A DNA stretch of 34,949 bases from an uncultured Lachnospiraceae bacterium (lineage in GTDB: Bacteria > Bacillota > Clostridia > Lachnospirales > Lachnospiraceae), in the NCBI GenBank assembly GCA_902796595.1, contig CADBPM010000088.1, forward strand, positions 1 to 34,949, written 5' to 3'. Made by a program: the position numbers and the translations under genes. Shown here piece by piece: positions 24,148 to 31,886 of this stretch. The notes under the pieces are model-generated. The model made no database searches. It worked only from the letters and a program-made list of their open reading frames with translations, and was not told where the DNA came from. Numbering within the stretch: position 1 is the first letter of the stretch; every line of letters starts with the position of its first letter.

Positions 24148-26226
24148 ATGGATACATTTAAGTATGAAAAGATCAGAAACGTAGCTTTGCTTGGCCATGG
24201 CAGCTGTGGCAAGACCACACTCGCAGAGGCCATGGCATATCTGACAGGCGCTGTTGACAGGCAGGGGCGCGTTGAAGATGGCAATACCATCAGCGACTTT
24301 GACAAAGAAGAGCAGAAGAGAAAATTTTCAATAGGCACTTCTGTTGTTCCGGTAGTGTGGGAAGATACCAAGATAAATATTCTTGATACACCTGGATATT
24401 TTGATTTTGTAGGAGAGGTAGAGGAGGCAGCGGAAGCGGCAGATGCAGCCGTTATCGTTATATCTGCGAAGGCGGGAGTTCAGGTCGGCACAAGAAAAGC
24501 ATGGGATATATGTGAGAAATATAAGCTTCCTCGCATGTTCTTCGTAACTGACATGGACGATGATAATGCAAGTTTCAGAAATGTAGTGGAAACACTTGAG
24601 GAGATATACGGAAAGAAGATAGCACCTTTCCAGCTCCCTGTAAGAGAGGGAGGAAAGTTTGTAGGCTTTGTAAACGTGGTTAAAATGGCCGGTCGTCGTT
24701 TCAATGATGATGGTACTTATATAGATGGAGATATTCCGGATTACTCCATGGAATATCTTGAAACATACAGAGGTTCGCTTCTTGAAGCAGTTGCAGAGTC
24801 GAGCGAAGACCTTATGACCAAGTACTTTGACGGAGTGGAATTTACCCAGGCAGAGATTTCAACAGCACTTCGTGAGAGCGTTGGAAATGGAGACATCGTT
24901 CCTGTGCTTATGGGTTCAGGTATTGATGCCAAGGGTGTAAGACTTCTTATGCAGGAGATCGTAACCTATTTTCCTGCTCCAAACAGGAAGATAGTTACAG
25001 GTATCAATCGCGTTACAGGAGATTCCTTCCACGCAGATTTCGATGAAAATAAACCGTTTACCGCAAAAGTCTGGAAGACTATAGCAGATCCGTTTATAGG
25101 AAAATTCTCCCTTATCAAGGTTTGCTCAGGTGTACTCAAAAATGATGCGACTGTATGGGATCCATGCAAGGAAGAGGAGATAAAGCTCTCAAGACTCTAC
25201 ATGATGAGAGGAAATAAGCAGATAGAAGTGACAGAGCTTCATGCCGGTGATATAGGCGCACTTGGAAAGCTCGATCTTGATACGGGCGATTCTATTTCAA
25301 CCAAGGCAGTTCCAGTAGAGTTTGACCGCCCAGAGTTCTCTGAACCGTATACCTGCATGCGATATATTACAAAGAACAAGGGTGATGACGACAAGGTCAT
25401 GAGCTCACTTGACAAGCTTATGAGCGAGGATGTTACCCTCAGGACAAAGAATGATGCAGAAAATCATCAGGCACTTATTTATGGTATCGGAGAGCAGCAG
25501 CTTGAAGTTGTGGTAAGCAAGATGCTTGACAGATACAAGGTGGCTATTGAGCTTGCCGAACCAAAGATTCCATATAAGGAAACGATAAAGGGAAAGGTTG
25601 AGGTTCAGGGTAAATTTAAGAAGCAGACAGGCGGACATGGTCAGTATGGTGATGTTCACATGATCTTTGAGTCGTCAGGCGACCTCGACAGACCATATAT
25701 CTTCGAGGAAAAAGTTTTCGGCGGAGCAGTCCCAAAGAACTTCTTCCCGGCTGTTGAAAAGGGTATAGCAGAAAGCGTTCAGGCGGGACCTCTTGCCGGC
25801 TACCCTGTTGTGGGACTTAAGGCGACGCTTACAGATGGTTCATATCATCCTGTTGATTCTTCTGAGTATTCCTTCAAGCAGGCTGCGATACTCGCTTTTA
25901 AGGATGGATTTATGAAGGCAATGCCTATCCTCCTTGAACCTATCGTAACGCTTAAGGTTGTTATCCCTGACAGTTACACAGGAGATGTAATGGGAGATCT
26001 TAACAAGCGCCGCGGTCGTGTAAATGGAATGGAGACCCTGCACGATGGCAGGACAGAGATAACTGACGAGATCCCGCTTGCAAATCTTACCGGTTATTCA
26101 ACACTGCTTCGTTCTATGACCGGCGGCATAGGCGAATATTCGTACAGTTTCAGCCACTATGAGGCTGCACCGGCGGATGTGCAGGCAAAGATCGTAGAGG
26201 CAGCAGAAGCCGCAAAAGATAACTGA
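24148..26226 (+). CDS. EF-G-like translational GTPase paralogue with altered G motifs
   Basis: The 692-residue protein has the full EF-G domain order: GTPase domain, beta-barrel, and domains III-V. It differs from true EF-G. The P-loop is GHGSCGKT (16-23). The switch I RGITI is RKFSI (58-62). The switch II DTPGH is DTPGY, so the catalytic His is Tyr84. The G4 NKxD is TDMD (134-137). These features put it with EF-G-2-type paralogues, whose role is unclear, rather than with fusA of the str operon. ATG 24148 has GGAG 6 nt upstream and gives the usual N-terminus; ATG 24136, with AGGTG upstream, is equally possible and adds four residues. It is flanked by shikimate genes on both sides. Confidence 0.88.
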   Translation: MDTFKYEKIRNVALLGHGSCGKTTLAEAMAYLTGAVDRQGRVEDGNTISDFDKEEQKRKFSIGTSVVPVVWEDTKINILDTPGYFDFVGEVEEAAEAADAAVIVISAKAGVQVGTRKAWDICEKYKLPRMFFVTDMDDDNASFRNVVETLEEIYGKKIAPFQLPVREGGKFVGFVNVVKMAGRRFNDDGTYIDGDIPDYSMEYLETYRGSLLEAVAESSEDLMTKYFDGVEFTQAEISTALRESVGNGDIVPVLMGSGIDAKGVRLLMQEIVTYFPAPNRKIVTGINRVTGDSFHADFDENKPFTAKVWKTIADPFIGKFSLIKVCSGVLKNDATVWDPCKEEEIKLSRLYMMRGNKQIEVTELHAGDIGALGKLDLDTGDSISTKAVPVEFDRPEFSEPYTCMRYITKNKGDDDKVMSSLDKLMSEDVTLRTKNDAENHQALIYGIGEQQLEVVVSKMLDRYKVAIELAEPKIPYKETIKGKVEVQGKFKKQTGGHGQYGDVHMIFESSGDLDRPYIFEEKVFGGAVPKNFFPAVEKGIAESVQAGPLAGYPVVGLKATLTDGSYHPVDSSEYSFKQAAILAFKDGFMKAMPILLEPIVTLKVVIPDSYTGDVMGDLNKRRGRVNGMETLHDGRTEITDEIPLANLTGYSTLLRSMTGGIGEYSYSFSHYEAAPADVQAKIVEAAEAAKDN

Positions 26227-26241
26227 TCAGGTTTAAATAGG

Positions 26242-26277
26242 CTTAGCCGGTCATCGCGGGAGTGATGACCGGCTAAG
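26242..26277. other. strong 14-bp hairpin without T-tract
   Basis: CTTAGCCGGTCATC (26242-26255) pairs perfectly with GATGACCGGCTAAG (26264-26277). Neither strand has a run of T after it, so it is not a standard intrinsic terminator. It may protect the 3' end of the EF-G-like mRNA or work with Rho. Confidence 0.65.
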
Positions 26278-26304
26278 TGCGACAAATAAAAAGTATTTTC
26301 ACTG

Positions 26305-26336
26305 TTGACAGATGTTCATTATTGTGGCACTATAAT
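26305..26336 (+). promoter_or_regulatory. promoter candidate with a 20-bp spacer
   Basis: Perfect TTGACA (26305-26310) and perfect TATAAT (26331-26336) are separated by 20 bp, 3 more than optimal. Such spacing usually needs an activator that bends DNA, as with MerR-type regulators. Confidence 0.45.
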
Positions 26337-26367
26337 CTCGATAATGACTTTTTATTTGGAGGAATCT

Positions 26368-26631
26368 ATGGACGATATAATCATAGAATGTAGTGAAATG
26401 GACAGTGCTCAGTCCGCCAACAGATATCTTTGTGATCTTTTCGGATGGCGTGAAGACAGCGTCAGCGATGCTGAAAGTCTTCTTGAAATGCTTCAGAGCA
26501 TAGCTGAGCCTTGTGAGATTACCTTTGAGGATGAAGATCTTCTTGAAGTAAATCTTGGCGATTATGGTGACGAGATACTTGATGCATTTGAGCAGGCTGA
26601 AAATACAAATGAAAATATAAGACTTGTATGA
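26368..26631 (+). CDS. barstar-like protein (orphan)
   Basis: The 87-residue acidic protein resembles the barstar (barnase inhibitor) family: an N-terminal strand, a first helix ending in DLFGW, a second helix with AESLLEMLQSI, the CEITFED strand, LGDYGDEILDAFEQA and a final strand ending IRLV, with length close to barstar's ~90. GGAGGA at 26357-26362 fixes the start at ATG 26368. No barnase-like RNase gene is visible in the window. Its stop overlaps the start of the YqeG-like gene as ATGA, so the two are translated together. Barstar-type orphans are common in Firmicutes and their target is unknown. The assignment rests on pattern alone. Confidence 0.55.
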   Translation: MDDIIIECSEMDSAQSANRYLCDLFGWREDSVSDAESLLEMLQSIAEPCEITFEDEDLLEVNLGDYGDEILDAFEQAENTNENIRLV

Positions 26632-27134
26632 AAAGCATATTTACACCATTTTATCCAGATGTAAAAATACATTCCGCCTACGATATCGACTACAAAAGGC
26701 TTTTTGAGGAAGGATATCGAGGTGTGATCTTTGACATTGATAATACGCTCGTGCCTCATGGTGCTCCTGCAACACCGGAGGCAGAGCGTTTATTTGTAAT
26801 GCTCAAAGAAATCGGTATGAAGAGCTGCCTTGTTTCAAATAATGTCGAGGCAAGGGTCGAAATGTTCAACAAAAACATTCATACAAACGTAGTTCCACTT
26901 GCATGGAAACCGGGTAAGAATGGATATGAAAAGGCTATGAAGCTCATGAATACCACAAAAGGGAATACGATAGCAGTCGGAGATCAGCTTTTTACAGATA
27001 TTCTGGGAGCGAGGAGAGCCGGAATAAAAAGTTTTCTTACAGACCCTATCGATCCGGCTGAAGAAATTCAGATAAAATTTAAGCGTTATCTTGAGAATTT
27101 TGTGATGCTTTTTTATAAAGGACCGGAAAAGTAG
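26628..27134 (+). CDS. YqeG-family HAD phosphatase (IIIA)
   Basis: This is a small HAD-superfamily hydrolase. The 168-residue protein has motif I DIDNTLV with Asp36 and Asp38, motif II at Ser70, motif III Lys94 in WKPGK and motif IV GDQLFTD with Asp119/Asp124. YqeG proteins are cytosolic phosphatases of uncertain substrate, often encoded near yqeH or aroE in Firmicutes; here aroE follows 34 bp downstream. The start overlaps the preceding stop and has no good ribosome binding site, so translation is probably coupled. Confidence 0.88.
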   Translation: MKSIFTPFYPDVKIHSAYDIDYKRLFEEGYRGVIFDIDNTLVPHGAPATPEAERLFVMLKEIGMKSCLVSNNVEARVEMFNKNIHTNVVPLAWKPGKNGYEKAMKLMNTTKGNTIAVGDQLFTDILGARRAGIKSFLTDPIDPAEEIQIKFKRYLENFVMLFYKGPEK

Positions 27135-27168
27135 AGCAAAAAGACGGTTCGGACTATTAGGGGGAGTT

Positions 27169-28041
27169 ATGGAATATAATATAACAGGGCATACAGGGCT
27201 CATGGCACTTATCGGGTCGCCGGTGGCACACTCAGCCTCACCTGCAATGTATAATTACAGTTTTGCAAAATTAGGGCTTGATTATGTGTATGTTGCACTC
27301 GACGTAAAGAAAGAAGATACAAGACAGGCGATAGAGGCTATGCGTCTTTTTAATATGCGTGGCGGTAATGTTACCATGCCATGCAAGATAGCAGCCGCAG
27401 GGTGTATGGACTTTCTTTCACCAGCCGCAAAGATAATAGGGGCTGTAAATACCATTGTGAATGATAATGGCACTATGAAGGGCTATATGACAGACGGAGA
27501 GGGCTTTGTAAATAATCTCCTCGACCATGGTTTTTCTGTTAAAGGCAAGAAGATAACAGTTGCAGGCGGCGGTGGTGCCGCTACAGCAATACAGGTTCAG
27601 TGCGCCCTTGATGGAGTGTCCGAGATAACTATTCTCAACAAAAAAGATGCCTTTTTTGCAAAAACAGAGGCTACAGCGGAAAAAATAAGAGAGGCTGTTC
27701 CGGAAGTTATTGTTAATGTATACGATATTGACGATGAAGAAAGAAAAAAAGCAGAGATAAGTTCAAGTGATATCTTTGTAAATGCGACGATCGTAGGCAT
27801 GAAGCCTGACCTTGATAAAGAAAGCGTTGTAAAGGATGTGACTTGCTTTAAGCCGCACCTTATAGTATGCGATACAGTCTACAATCCTTTAGAAACCAGA
27901 CTTTTGCGCGAGGCAAAGGAAGCCGGATGCAAGACTGTGGATGGCAAGGGTATGCTCCTATGGCAGGGTGTTTCTGCCTTCAAGCTTTTTACAGGCAAGG
28001 ATATGCCTGTTGAAGAAGTGAAAGAAAGGTATTTTAAATGA
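27169..28041 (+). CDS. aroE: shikimate dehydrogenase
   Basis: AroE reduces 3-dehydroshikimate to shikimate with NADPH. The 290-residue protein shows the substrate site (Ser22/Ser24 in HSASPAMYN), catalytic Lys73 in NVTMPCK, Asp109 in TDGEGF and the glycine-rich AGGGGAAT at 132-139. AGGGGGAG lies just before ATG 27169. Its stop overlaps the aroD start (ATGA). It belongs to the operon with YqeG upstream and aroD, then aroK, downstream. Confidence 0.95.
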   Translation: MEYNITGHTGLMALIGSPVAHSASPAMYNYSFAKLGLDYVYVALDVKKEDTRQAIEAMRLFNMRGGNVTMPCKIAAAGCMDFLSPAAKIIGAVNTIVNDNGTMKGYMTDGEGFVNNLLDHGFSVKGKKITVAGGGGAATAIQVQCALDGVSEITILNKKDAFFAKTEATAEKIREAVPEVIVNVYDIDDEERKKAEISSSDIFVNATIVGMKPDLDKESVVKDVTCFKPHLIVCDTVYNPLETRLLREAKEAGCKTVDGKGMLLWQGVSAFKLFTGKDMPVEEVKERYFK

Positions 28042-28793
28042 GAGAATTTACAGAAGATTTTATAAATGATCTTTCAGACCGCAGTATTCCTGCGGTCTGT
28101 GTTTCTATTATGGGAAAGAGTGCAAAGGAGATTTCAGAAAACCTTGCCAATGCAAAGCTTGCAAGACCTGACTGCCTTGAATTCAGGGCGGACACGCTAA
28201 AAAGCCTTTCCGAGGCAGAGATAAGCGCTCCTATGATAGGAAAAGGGTCAGGGGGATTACCGATCATTTTAACCATAAGAAGCAAAAAAGAGGGCGGCTT
28301 AGCAAGCCTTAGTGATGAAGAGTATACCGGATTTTTAGTAAAGGCAGCCAAGGAAAACTGGGCAGACCTTATCGATGTGGAATGTATAGATAAGACCTAT
28401 GATGTAAAAAAGCTTATATCTGATATCCATGAGGCAGGAGCTGGAGTAATAGGTTCGTACCACGACTTTGATAAAACACCGTCTGTTGAAAAGATGGTTG
28501 AAATATTGACGGCTGAAGCAAGCCTTGGTGCAGATGTAATCAAGGCAGCATTTATGCCGCAAAGCAAGACAGATGTGCTTCATCTTATGGAAGCGACCAT
28601 CATTGCAAAAGAAAATACAGGGAAGAGCGTTGTGACCATGGCGATGGGAGATATAGGAAGAATTTCAAGGCTTACAGGCGGCTTTACAGGGTCCTGTATT
28701 ACCTTTGGAGCAGCTGCCAAAGCAAGTGCCCCTGGCCAGATAGGAGCACTTTACTTAAAAAAAGAGTTGTGTGAGCTTTTTGATTTACTGTAA
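28038..28793 (+). CDS. aroD: 3-dehydroquinate dehydratase, type I
   Basis: It dehydrates 3-dehydroquinate to 3-dehydroshikimate through a Schiff base. The 251-residue barrel has Glu48 and Arg50 (CLEFRAD), His142 (GSYHDF) and the Schiff-base Lys169 (VIKAAFMP), the spacing expected of type I. GAAAGG precedes the ATG, which overlaps the aroE stop. aroK follows after a 57-bp gap containing a small hairpin. Confidence 0.95.
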   Translation: MREFTEDFINDLSDRSIPAVCVSIMGKSAKEISENLANAKLARPDCLEFRADTLKSLSEAEISAPMIGKGSGGLPIILTIRSKKEGGLASLSDEEYTGFLVKAAKENWADLIDVECIDKTYDVKKLISDIHEAGAGVIGSYHDFDKTPSVEKMVEILTAEASLGADVIKAAFMPQSKTDVLHLMEATIIAKENTGKSVVTMAMGDIGRISRLTGGFTGSCITFGAAAKASAPGQIGALYLKKELCELFDLL

Positions 28794-28850
28794 TACTGCT
28801 TTAGCAGTGCTACCTGACACTCGGATATATTTATTTTGTAGGGGGGATTT

Positions 28851-29363
28851 ATGAAGAGTATTGTGCTTATCGGATTTATGGGCAGCGGAAAAACAAGCGT
28901 CGGAGCCAGACTTTCAGAGCTTACCGGTGCTAGATTTGTCGATACAGATGAGCTCATTGTTAAGAACGAAAAGAAGAATATAAATGACATCTTTGCAAAT
29001 GTTGGCGAAGAAGGCTTCAGAAGAATAGAAACCACCACATTGAGCGGACTTGCGGGGCTTTCTGGCAATGGGCTTGTCATTTCAACCGGCGGCGGGATAG
29101 TCACAAGACCCTGCAATATCCCGCTCTTAAAGAAGGCAGGACGGGTTGTCTTTTTGAGAGTTACGGCAAAGACAGTTGTAAGGAGACTTGCAGGAGATAC
29201 AAGCAGACCGTTGCTTAGGGGAGATGATCCGCAGAAAAAAGTGCATGACCTTATGGAGAAAAGAAAAGACATGTATGAAGCGGCAGCAGATATCACCATC
29301 GACTGCGATGAGCTTACGGTAGATGAAATTGCAAATAAAGTCTTGCAAAATTGCAAGGAGTAG
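28851..29363 (+). CDS. aroK: shikimate kinase
   Basis: It phosphorylates shikimate at position 3 with ATP. The 170-residue protein has Walker A GFMGSGKT at 8-15, the DTD magnesium/shikimate motif at 31-33, Arg57/58, the GGG substrate loop at 80-82 and the adenine-binding SRPLL region. GGGGGG lies 6 nt before the ATG. The leader contains ACTGC-TTTA-GCAGT (28795-28808). Its last 20 bp encode the -35 element of the efp promoter. Confidence 0.95.
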   Translation: MKSIVLIGFMGSGKTSVGARLSELTGARFVDTDELIVKNEKKNINDIFANVGEEGFRRIETTTLSGLAGLSGNGLVISTGGGIVTRPCNIPLLKKAGRVVFLRVTAKTVVRRLAGDTSRPLLRGDDPQKKVHDLMEKRKDMYEAAADITIDCDELTVDEIANKVLQNCKE

Positions 29364-29371
29364 TATATTAT
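29343..29371 (+). promoter_or_regulatory. sigma-A promoter of efp, inside the 3' end of aroK
   Basis: TTGCAA (29343-29348), 17-bp spacer, TATTAT (29366-29371). The start would be near 29378. Confidence 0.65.
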
Positions 29372-29380
29372 AGTTATGTT

Positions 29381-29407
29381 ATGCGCTTTCTTTTTGCGCG
29401 CATTTTT
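29381..29407 (+). terminator. short hairpin with T-tract in the aroK-efp gap
   Basis: ATGCGC (29381-29386) pairs with GCGCAT (29398-29403), followed by T5. It could end the aro transcript. Because it lies just after the predicted efp start, it could also act as an attenuator or 5' stabiliser. Confidence 0.5.
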
Positions 29408-29457
29408 AAAAACGAATATTAATTTTGAAAAGTTATTGTTTCAAGGAGGACTTTTTT

Positions 29458-30015
29458 ATGGTTTCAGCAGGCGATTTTAAGAACGGCCTTACCATCGAGT
29501 ACGACAACGGTGTTTATCAGATAATGGAATTCCAGCATGTTAAGCCTGGAAAGGGTGCTGCTTTCGTTCGTACAAAGCTTAAGGATATCAAGAATGGCGG
29601 TGTTAAGGAAGTTACTTTCCGTCCTACTGAGAAGTTCCCGCAGGCTCGTATCGACAGAAAAGACATGCAGTATCTTTACACAGAAAGCGATATGCATTAC
29701 TTCATGGACAACGAGACTTATGAACAGGTTGGTCTTACAGATGATCAGGTTGGCGATACTCTTAAGTTCGTTAAGGAAAATGAGAACGTATCTATGCTTT
29801 CACATAATGGAGAGGTATTCTCTATAGAGCCACCTATGTTCGTAGAACTTACGATCACAGAGACAGAACCAGGATTCAAGGGCAATACAGCAACTGGTGC
29901 TACAAAGCCTGCTACTGTTGAGACTGGCGCTCAGATCAATGTTCCTCTTTTTGTAAATGAAGGAGACAAGATTCAGATCGATACAAGAACTGGCGAGTAC
30001 CTTAAGAGAGTCTGA
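29458..30015 (+). CDS. efp: translation elongation factor P
   Basis: EF-P relieves ribosome stalling at polyproline. The 185-residue, three-barrel protein has the conserved tip PGKGAAF with Lys32 at the normally modified position. In several Firmicutes this lysine is 5-aminopentanolylated; no EpmA/EpmB-type gene is seen here. AGGAGG at 29444-29449 sets the start at ATG 29458; the longer frame from 29425 begins with TTG and covers the site. It is a single-gene unit with its own promoter and terminator. Confidence 0.97.
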   Translation: MVSAGDFKNGLTIEYDNGVYQIMEFQHVKPGKGAAFVRTKLKDIKNGGVKEVTFRPTEKFPQARIDRKDMQYLYTESDMHYFMDNETYEQVGLTDDQVGDTLKFVKENENVSMLSHNGEVFSIEPPMFVELTITETEPGFKGNTATGATKPATVETGAQINVPLFVNEGDKIQIDTRTGEYLKRV

Positions 30016-30048
30016 TTTATCTTTTTAGCTCCTCACAATAAAATTATG

Positions 30049-30079
30049 GTGCATCTGCCTTCTGCAGATGCACTTTTTT
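30049..30079 (+). terminator. intrinsic terminator of efp
   Basis: A perfect 10-bp stem GTGCATCTGC/GCAGATGCAC with a 5-nt loop is followed by T6. Confidence 0.93.
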
Positions 30080-30121
30080 ACTTTTTATAGTTAGCTGGAA
30101 TATTTCTAAGGGAGATTATTT

Positions 30122-30661
30122 ATGCCCAAAAAACTTTCGGATGTGAAGGATGGCATTATAGAAGAAGCGAGAAGAGAAGTCTTTGAAAATGGTTATGATG
30201 CGTTGACTATCAGGAATGTGGCAAAAAGATGCGGCATTGCAACAGGAACTATCTATAATTATTTCAAAAATAAAGATGAACTTGTGGCTGCTTTTATTTT
30301 ACAGGACTGGAAACCAAGAATGAAAGAGCTTACAGAGAGAGTATCGGATGTGATAGATGCTCTTGAAACTGCAGGTCTTATTTATGCCGTTCTTCTTGAA
30401 TTTGAACATGAATTTACTCCGGTTTTTGCGGCAAAAAAGGCAAGAGCAAAGATTATGGAGGATTCATCGATAGTAAGGCACGATATGCTCGTTAAGCTGT
30501 TTTCCGATATGTTATTTGATAAACTTCCGGTTGTGGCAAGTGGGGACAGGAGGTTTCGGGCAGATTTTATAGCAGATGCCCTGATACGGTGGTCTGCTAG
30601 AGACCTGCCATGGGAAACACTTGAATGTGTGATAAATGATCTTACAAAAACCTCTTTATGA
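30122..30661 (+). CDS. TetR/AcrR-family transcriptional regulator
   Basis: The 179-residue protein has a typical TetR N-terminal helix-turn-helix: EEARREVFENGYDALTIRNVAKRCGIATGTIYNYFKNKDEL is the pattern, split here as helix one (about 10-24), the helix-turn-helix (about 28-48, AKRCGIATGTIYNYF) and the YNYFKNKDEL signature. The C-terminal ligand domain is not recognisable. AAGGGAG precedes the ATG. A small membrane protein gene starts 32 bp downstream on the same strand and is its most likely partner or target. Ligand and operator are unknown. Confidence 0.9.
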   Translation: MPKKLSDVKDGIIEEARREVFENGYDALTIRNVAKRCGIATGTIYNYFKNKDELVAAFILQDWKPRMKELTERVSDVIDALETAGLIYAVLLEFEHEFTPVFAAKKARAKIMEDSSIVRHDMLVKLFSDMLFDKLPVVASGDRRFRADFIADALIRWSARDLPWETLECVINDLTKTSL

Positions 30662-30692
30662 GCAGGATCTTTCTATGTTGAATGGAGGATAT

Positions 30693-31193
30693 ATGAAGAA
30701 TGAATCAAACAGTAATGAGATTCCCAAGGACTTTACTGTAACTATGGCACTTATGGATCTTTTGCCTTGCCTTTTTTTTGCAGGGTCATGTTTTATATTA
30801 TCAGGGTTCATTGATAATACCTTATTTTTTGCAGGAGCCATGCTATGTGTACTTGCAGGTCTTTTTAAGACCGCATGGAAGTTTGTTATTGCTCTTGCAA
30901 AGAAGAATATCTGGATACTGAATCGTCAGATGAGGTTCCTTATGCCGACAGGCTTTATAATGATGATCATTTCGATAGTCATTTCACGGGATAAGATAGA
31001 GCTTGCTGCTATAGCAAAAGCACTTATGTCGTTCCCGTCGGCTGTTTTTTTTATATTGGCGATAGCAGGGATCATAATGATGACCTACTATGCAAAGCAT
31101 GGTGATATGTTTGATGCACGTATGAACTGGATAGAAGAGCTTACAAACGCCTTCGCGCAGGGTTTTGTATTTCTGGGACTGTTGTTCTTATAA
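30693..31193 (+). CDS. small polytopic membrane protein
   Basis: I do not recognise the family. The 166-residue protein has a short polar N-terminus and about five hydrophobic spans (roughly 14-38, 40-65, 83-100, 111-133 and 148-166), with Lys/Arg-rich loops between the second and third. GGAGG (30683-30687) fixes the start at ATG 30693 rather than the longer frame from 30636, which overlaps the TetR gene. It lies directly after the TetR regulator and probably shares its transcript. It could be a transporter accessory or stress membrane protein; nothing shows which. Confidence 0.75.
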   Translation: MKNESNSNEIPKDFTVTMALMDLLPCLFFAGSCFILSGFIDNTLFFAGAMLCVLAGLFKTAWKFVIALAKKNIWILNRQMRFLMPTGFIMMIISIVISRDKIELAAIAKALMSFPSAVFFILAIAGIIMMTYYAKHGDMFDARMNWIEELTNAFAQGFVFLGLLFL

Positions 31194-31199
31194 GGTCTT

Positions 31200-31265
31200 A
31201 CCATTTTTATTCACTTCGCGAAGGTTTACAGAGTGTAGTACCCCGCGTTGCGGTACACTACAATA
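31200..31265 (+). other. hairpin-rich leader of the YgjV-like gene
   Basis: A 10-bp palindrome CTTCGCGAAG is followed by an interrupted hairpin built from TGTA/TACA, GTAC/GTAC and CGC-GTT-GCG (about 31233-31261). There is no T-tract. Function unknown. Confidence 0.45.
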
Positions 31266-31282
31266 TATAGAAAGGATAGTTT

Positions 31283-31840
31283 GTGAATATTTTAAGTATT
31301 TTTGATGGAATGACAACATTGCAGATCATAGGAAATGTTGTGTCTTTTTTTGGCGCCATAGCAATGGTTCTTGTCGGTTTCATAAAAAAGAGAGAGCATA
31401 TAATAGGAGCTCAGTGCGTTCAGTTTGGACTTATGGGGGCAGGCAATCTCTTTCTTGGAGGAATTTCCGGCGTTGTTTCCAATGTTGTAAGTATAGTAAG
31501 AAATCTTATAGTATATAAGACCGATTCCCTAAATATTAAGCTAAAGATAATCTTCATTGCTATTCAGGCAGTACTTACAGCTATATTTGACTTGGGAAAT
31601 GTTTATGGGCTTCTACCGCTTGCGGCAGGAATAATATTTACATTTTTCCTTGATACAAAGGATGCGAGGGTCTTAAAGGTAGCTATAATAGCAGGAGAGA
31701 TACTCTGGCTCTTTTATGATATACATAACAGGAATTATGCTTCACTTGTTATGGATGTCATCACTCTTATAACAAATACGATCGGCATTGTGATGATTCA
31801 GCTTTCCATGAATAATGGCAGGCTTGACAAGAGCAAGTAA
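31283..31840 (+). CDS. YgjV-like inner-membrane protein
   Basis: The 185-residue protein has about six hydrophobic spans and resembles the YgjV family of uncharacterised bacterial membrane proteins: paired helices with GAQCVQFGLMGAGNLFLGG, RNLIVYK and a late WLFYDI plus a final TLITNTIGIV span. The start codon is GTG 31283, with AAAGGA 6 nt upstream; there is no nearer ATG except Met10. Its last codons encode the -35 hexamer of the next promoter. The function of the family is not established. Confidence 0.7.
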   Translation: MNILSIFDGMTTLQIIGNVVSFFGAIAMVLVGFIKKREHIIGAQCVQFGLMGAGNLFLGGISGVVSNVVSIVRNLIVYKTDSLNIKLKIIFIAIQAVLTAIFDLGNVYGLLPLAAGIIFTFFLDTKDARVLKVAIIAGEILWLFYDIHNRNYASLVMDVITLITNTIGIVMIQLSMNNGRLDKSK

Positions 31841-31853
31841 TATCTTATATAAT
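31824..31853 (+). promoter_or_regulatory. perfect-consensus sigma-A promoter
   Basis: TTGACA (31824-31829), 18-bp spacer, TATAAT (31848-31853). Both hexamers match consensus fully; the -35 lies in the coding end of the YgjV-like gene. The leader to the next ATG is only ~27 nt. Confidence 0.8.
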
Positions 31854-31886
31854 ATAGAAGTTTGATAATTATAGGAGAAGAGTATT

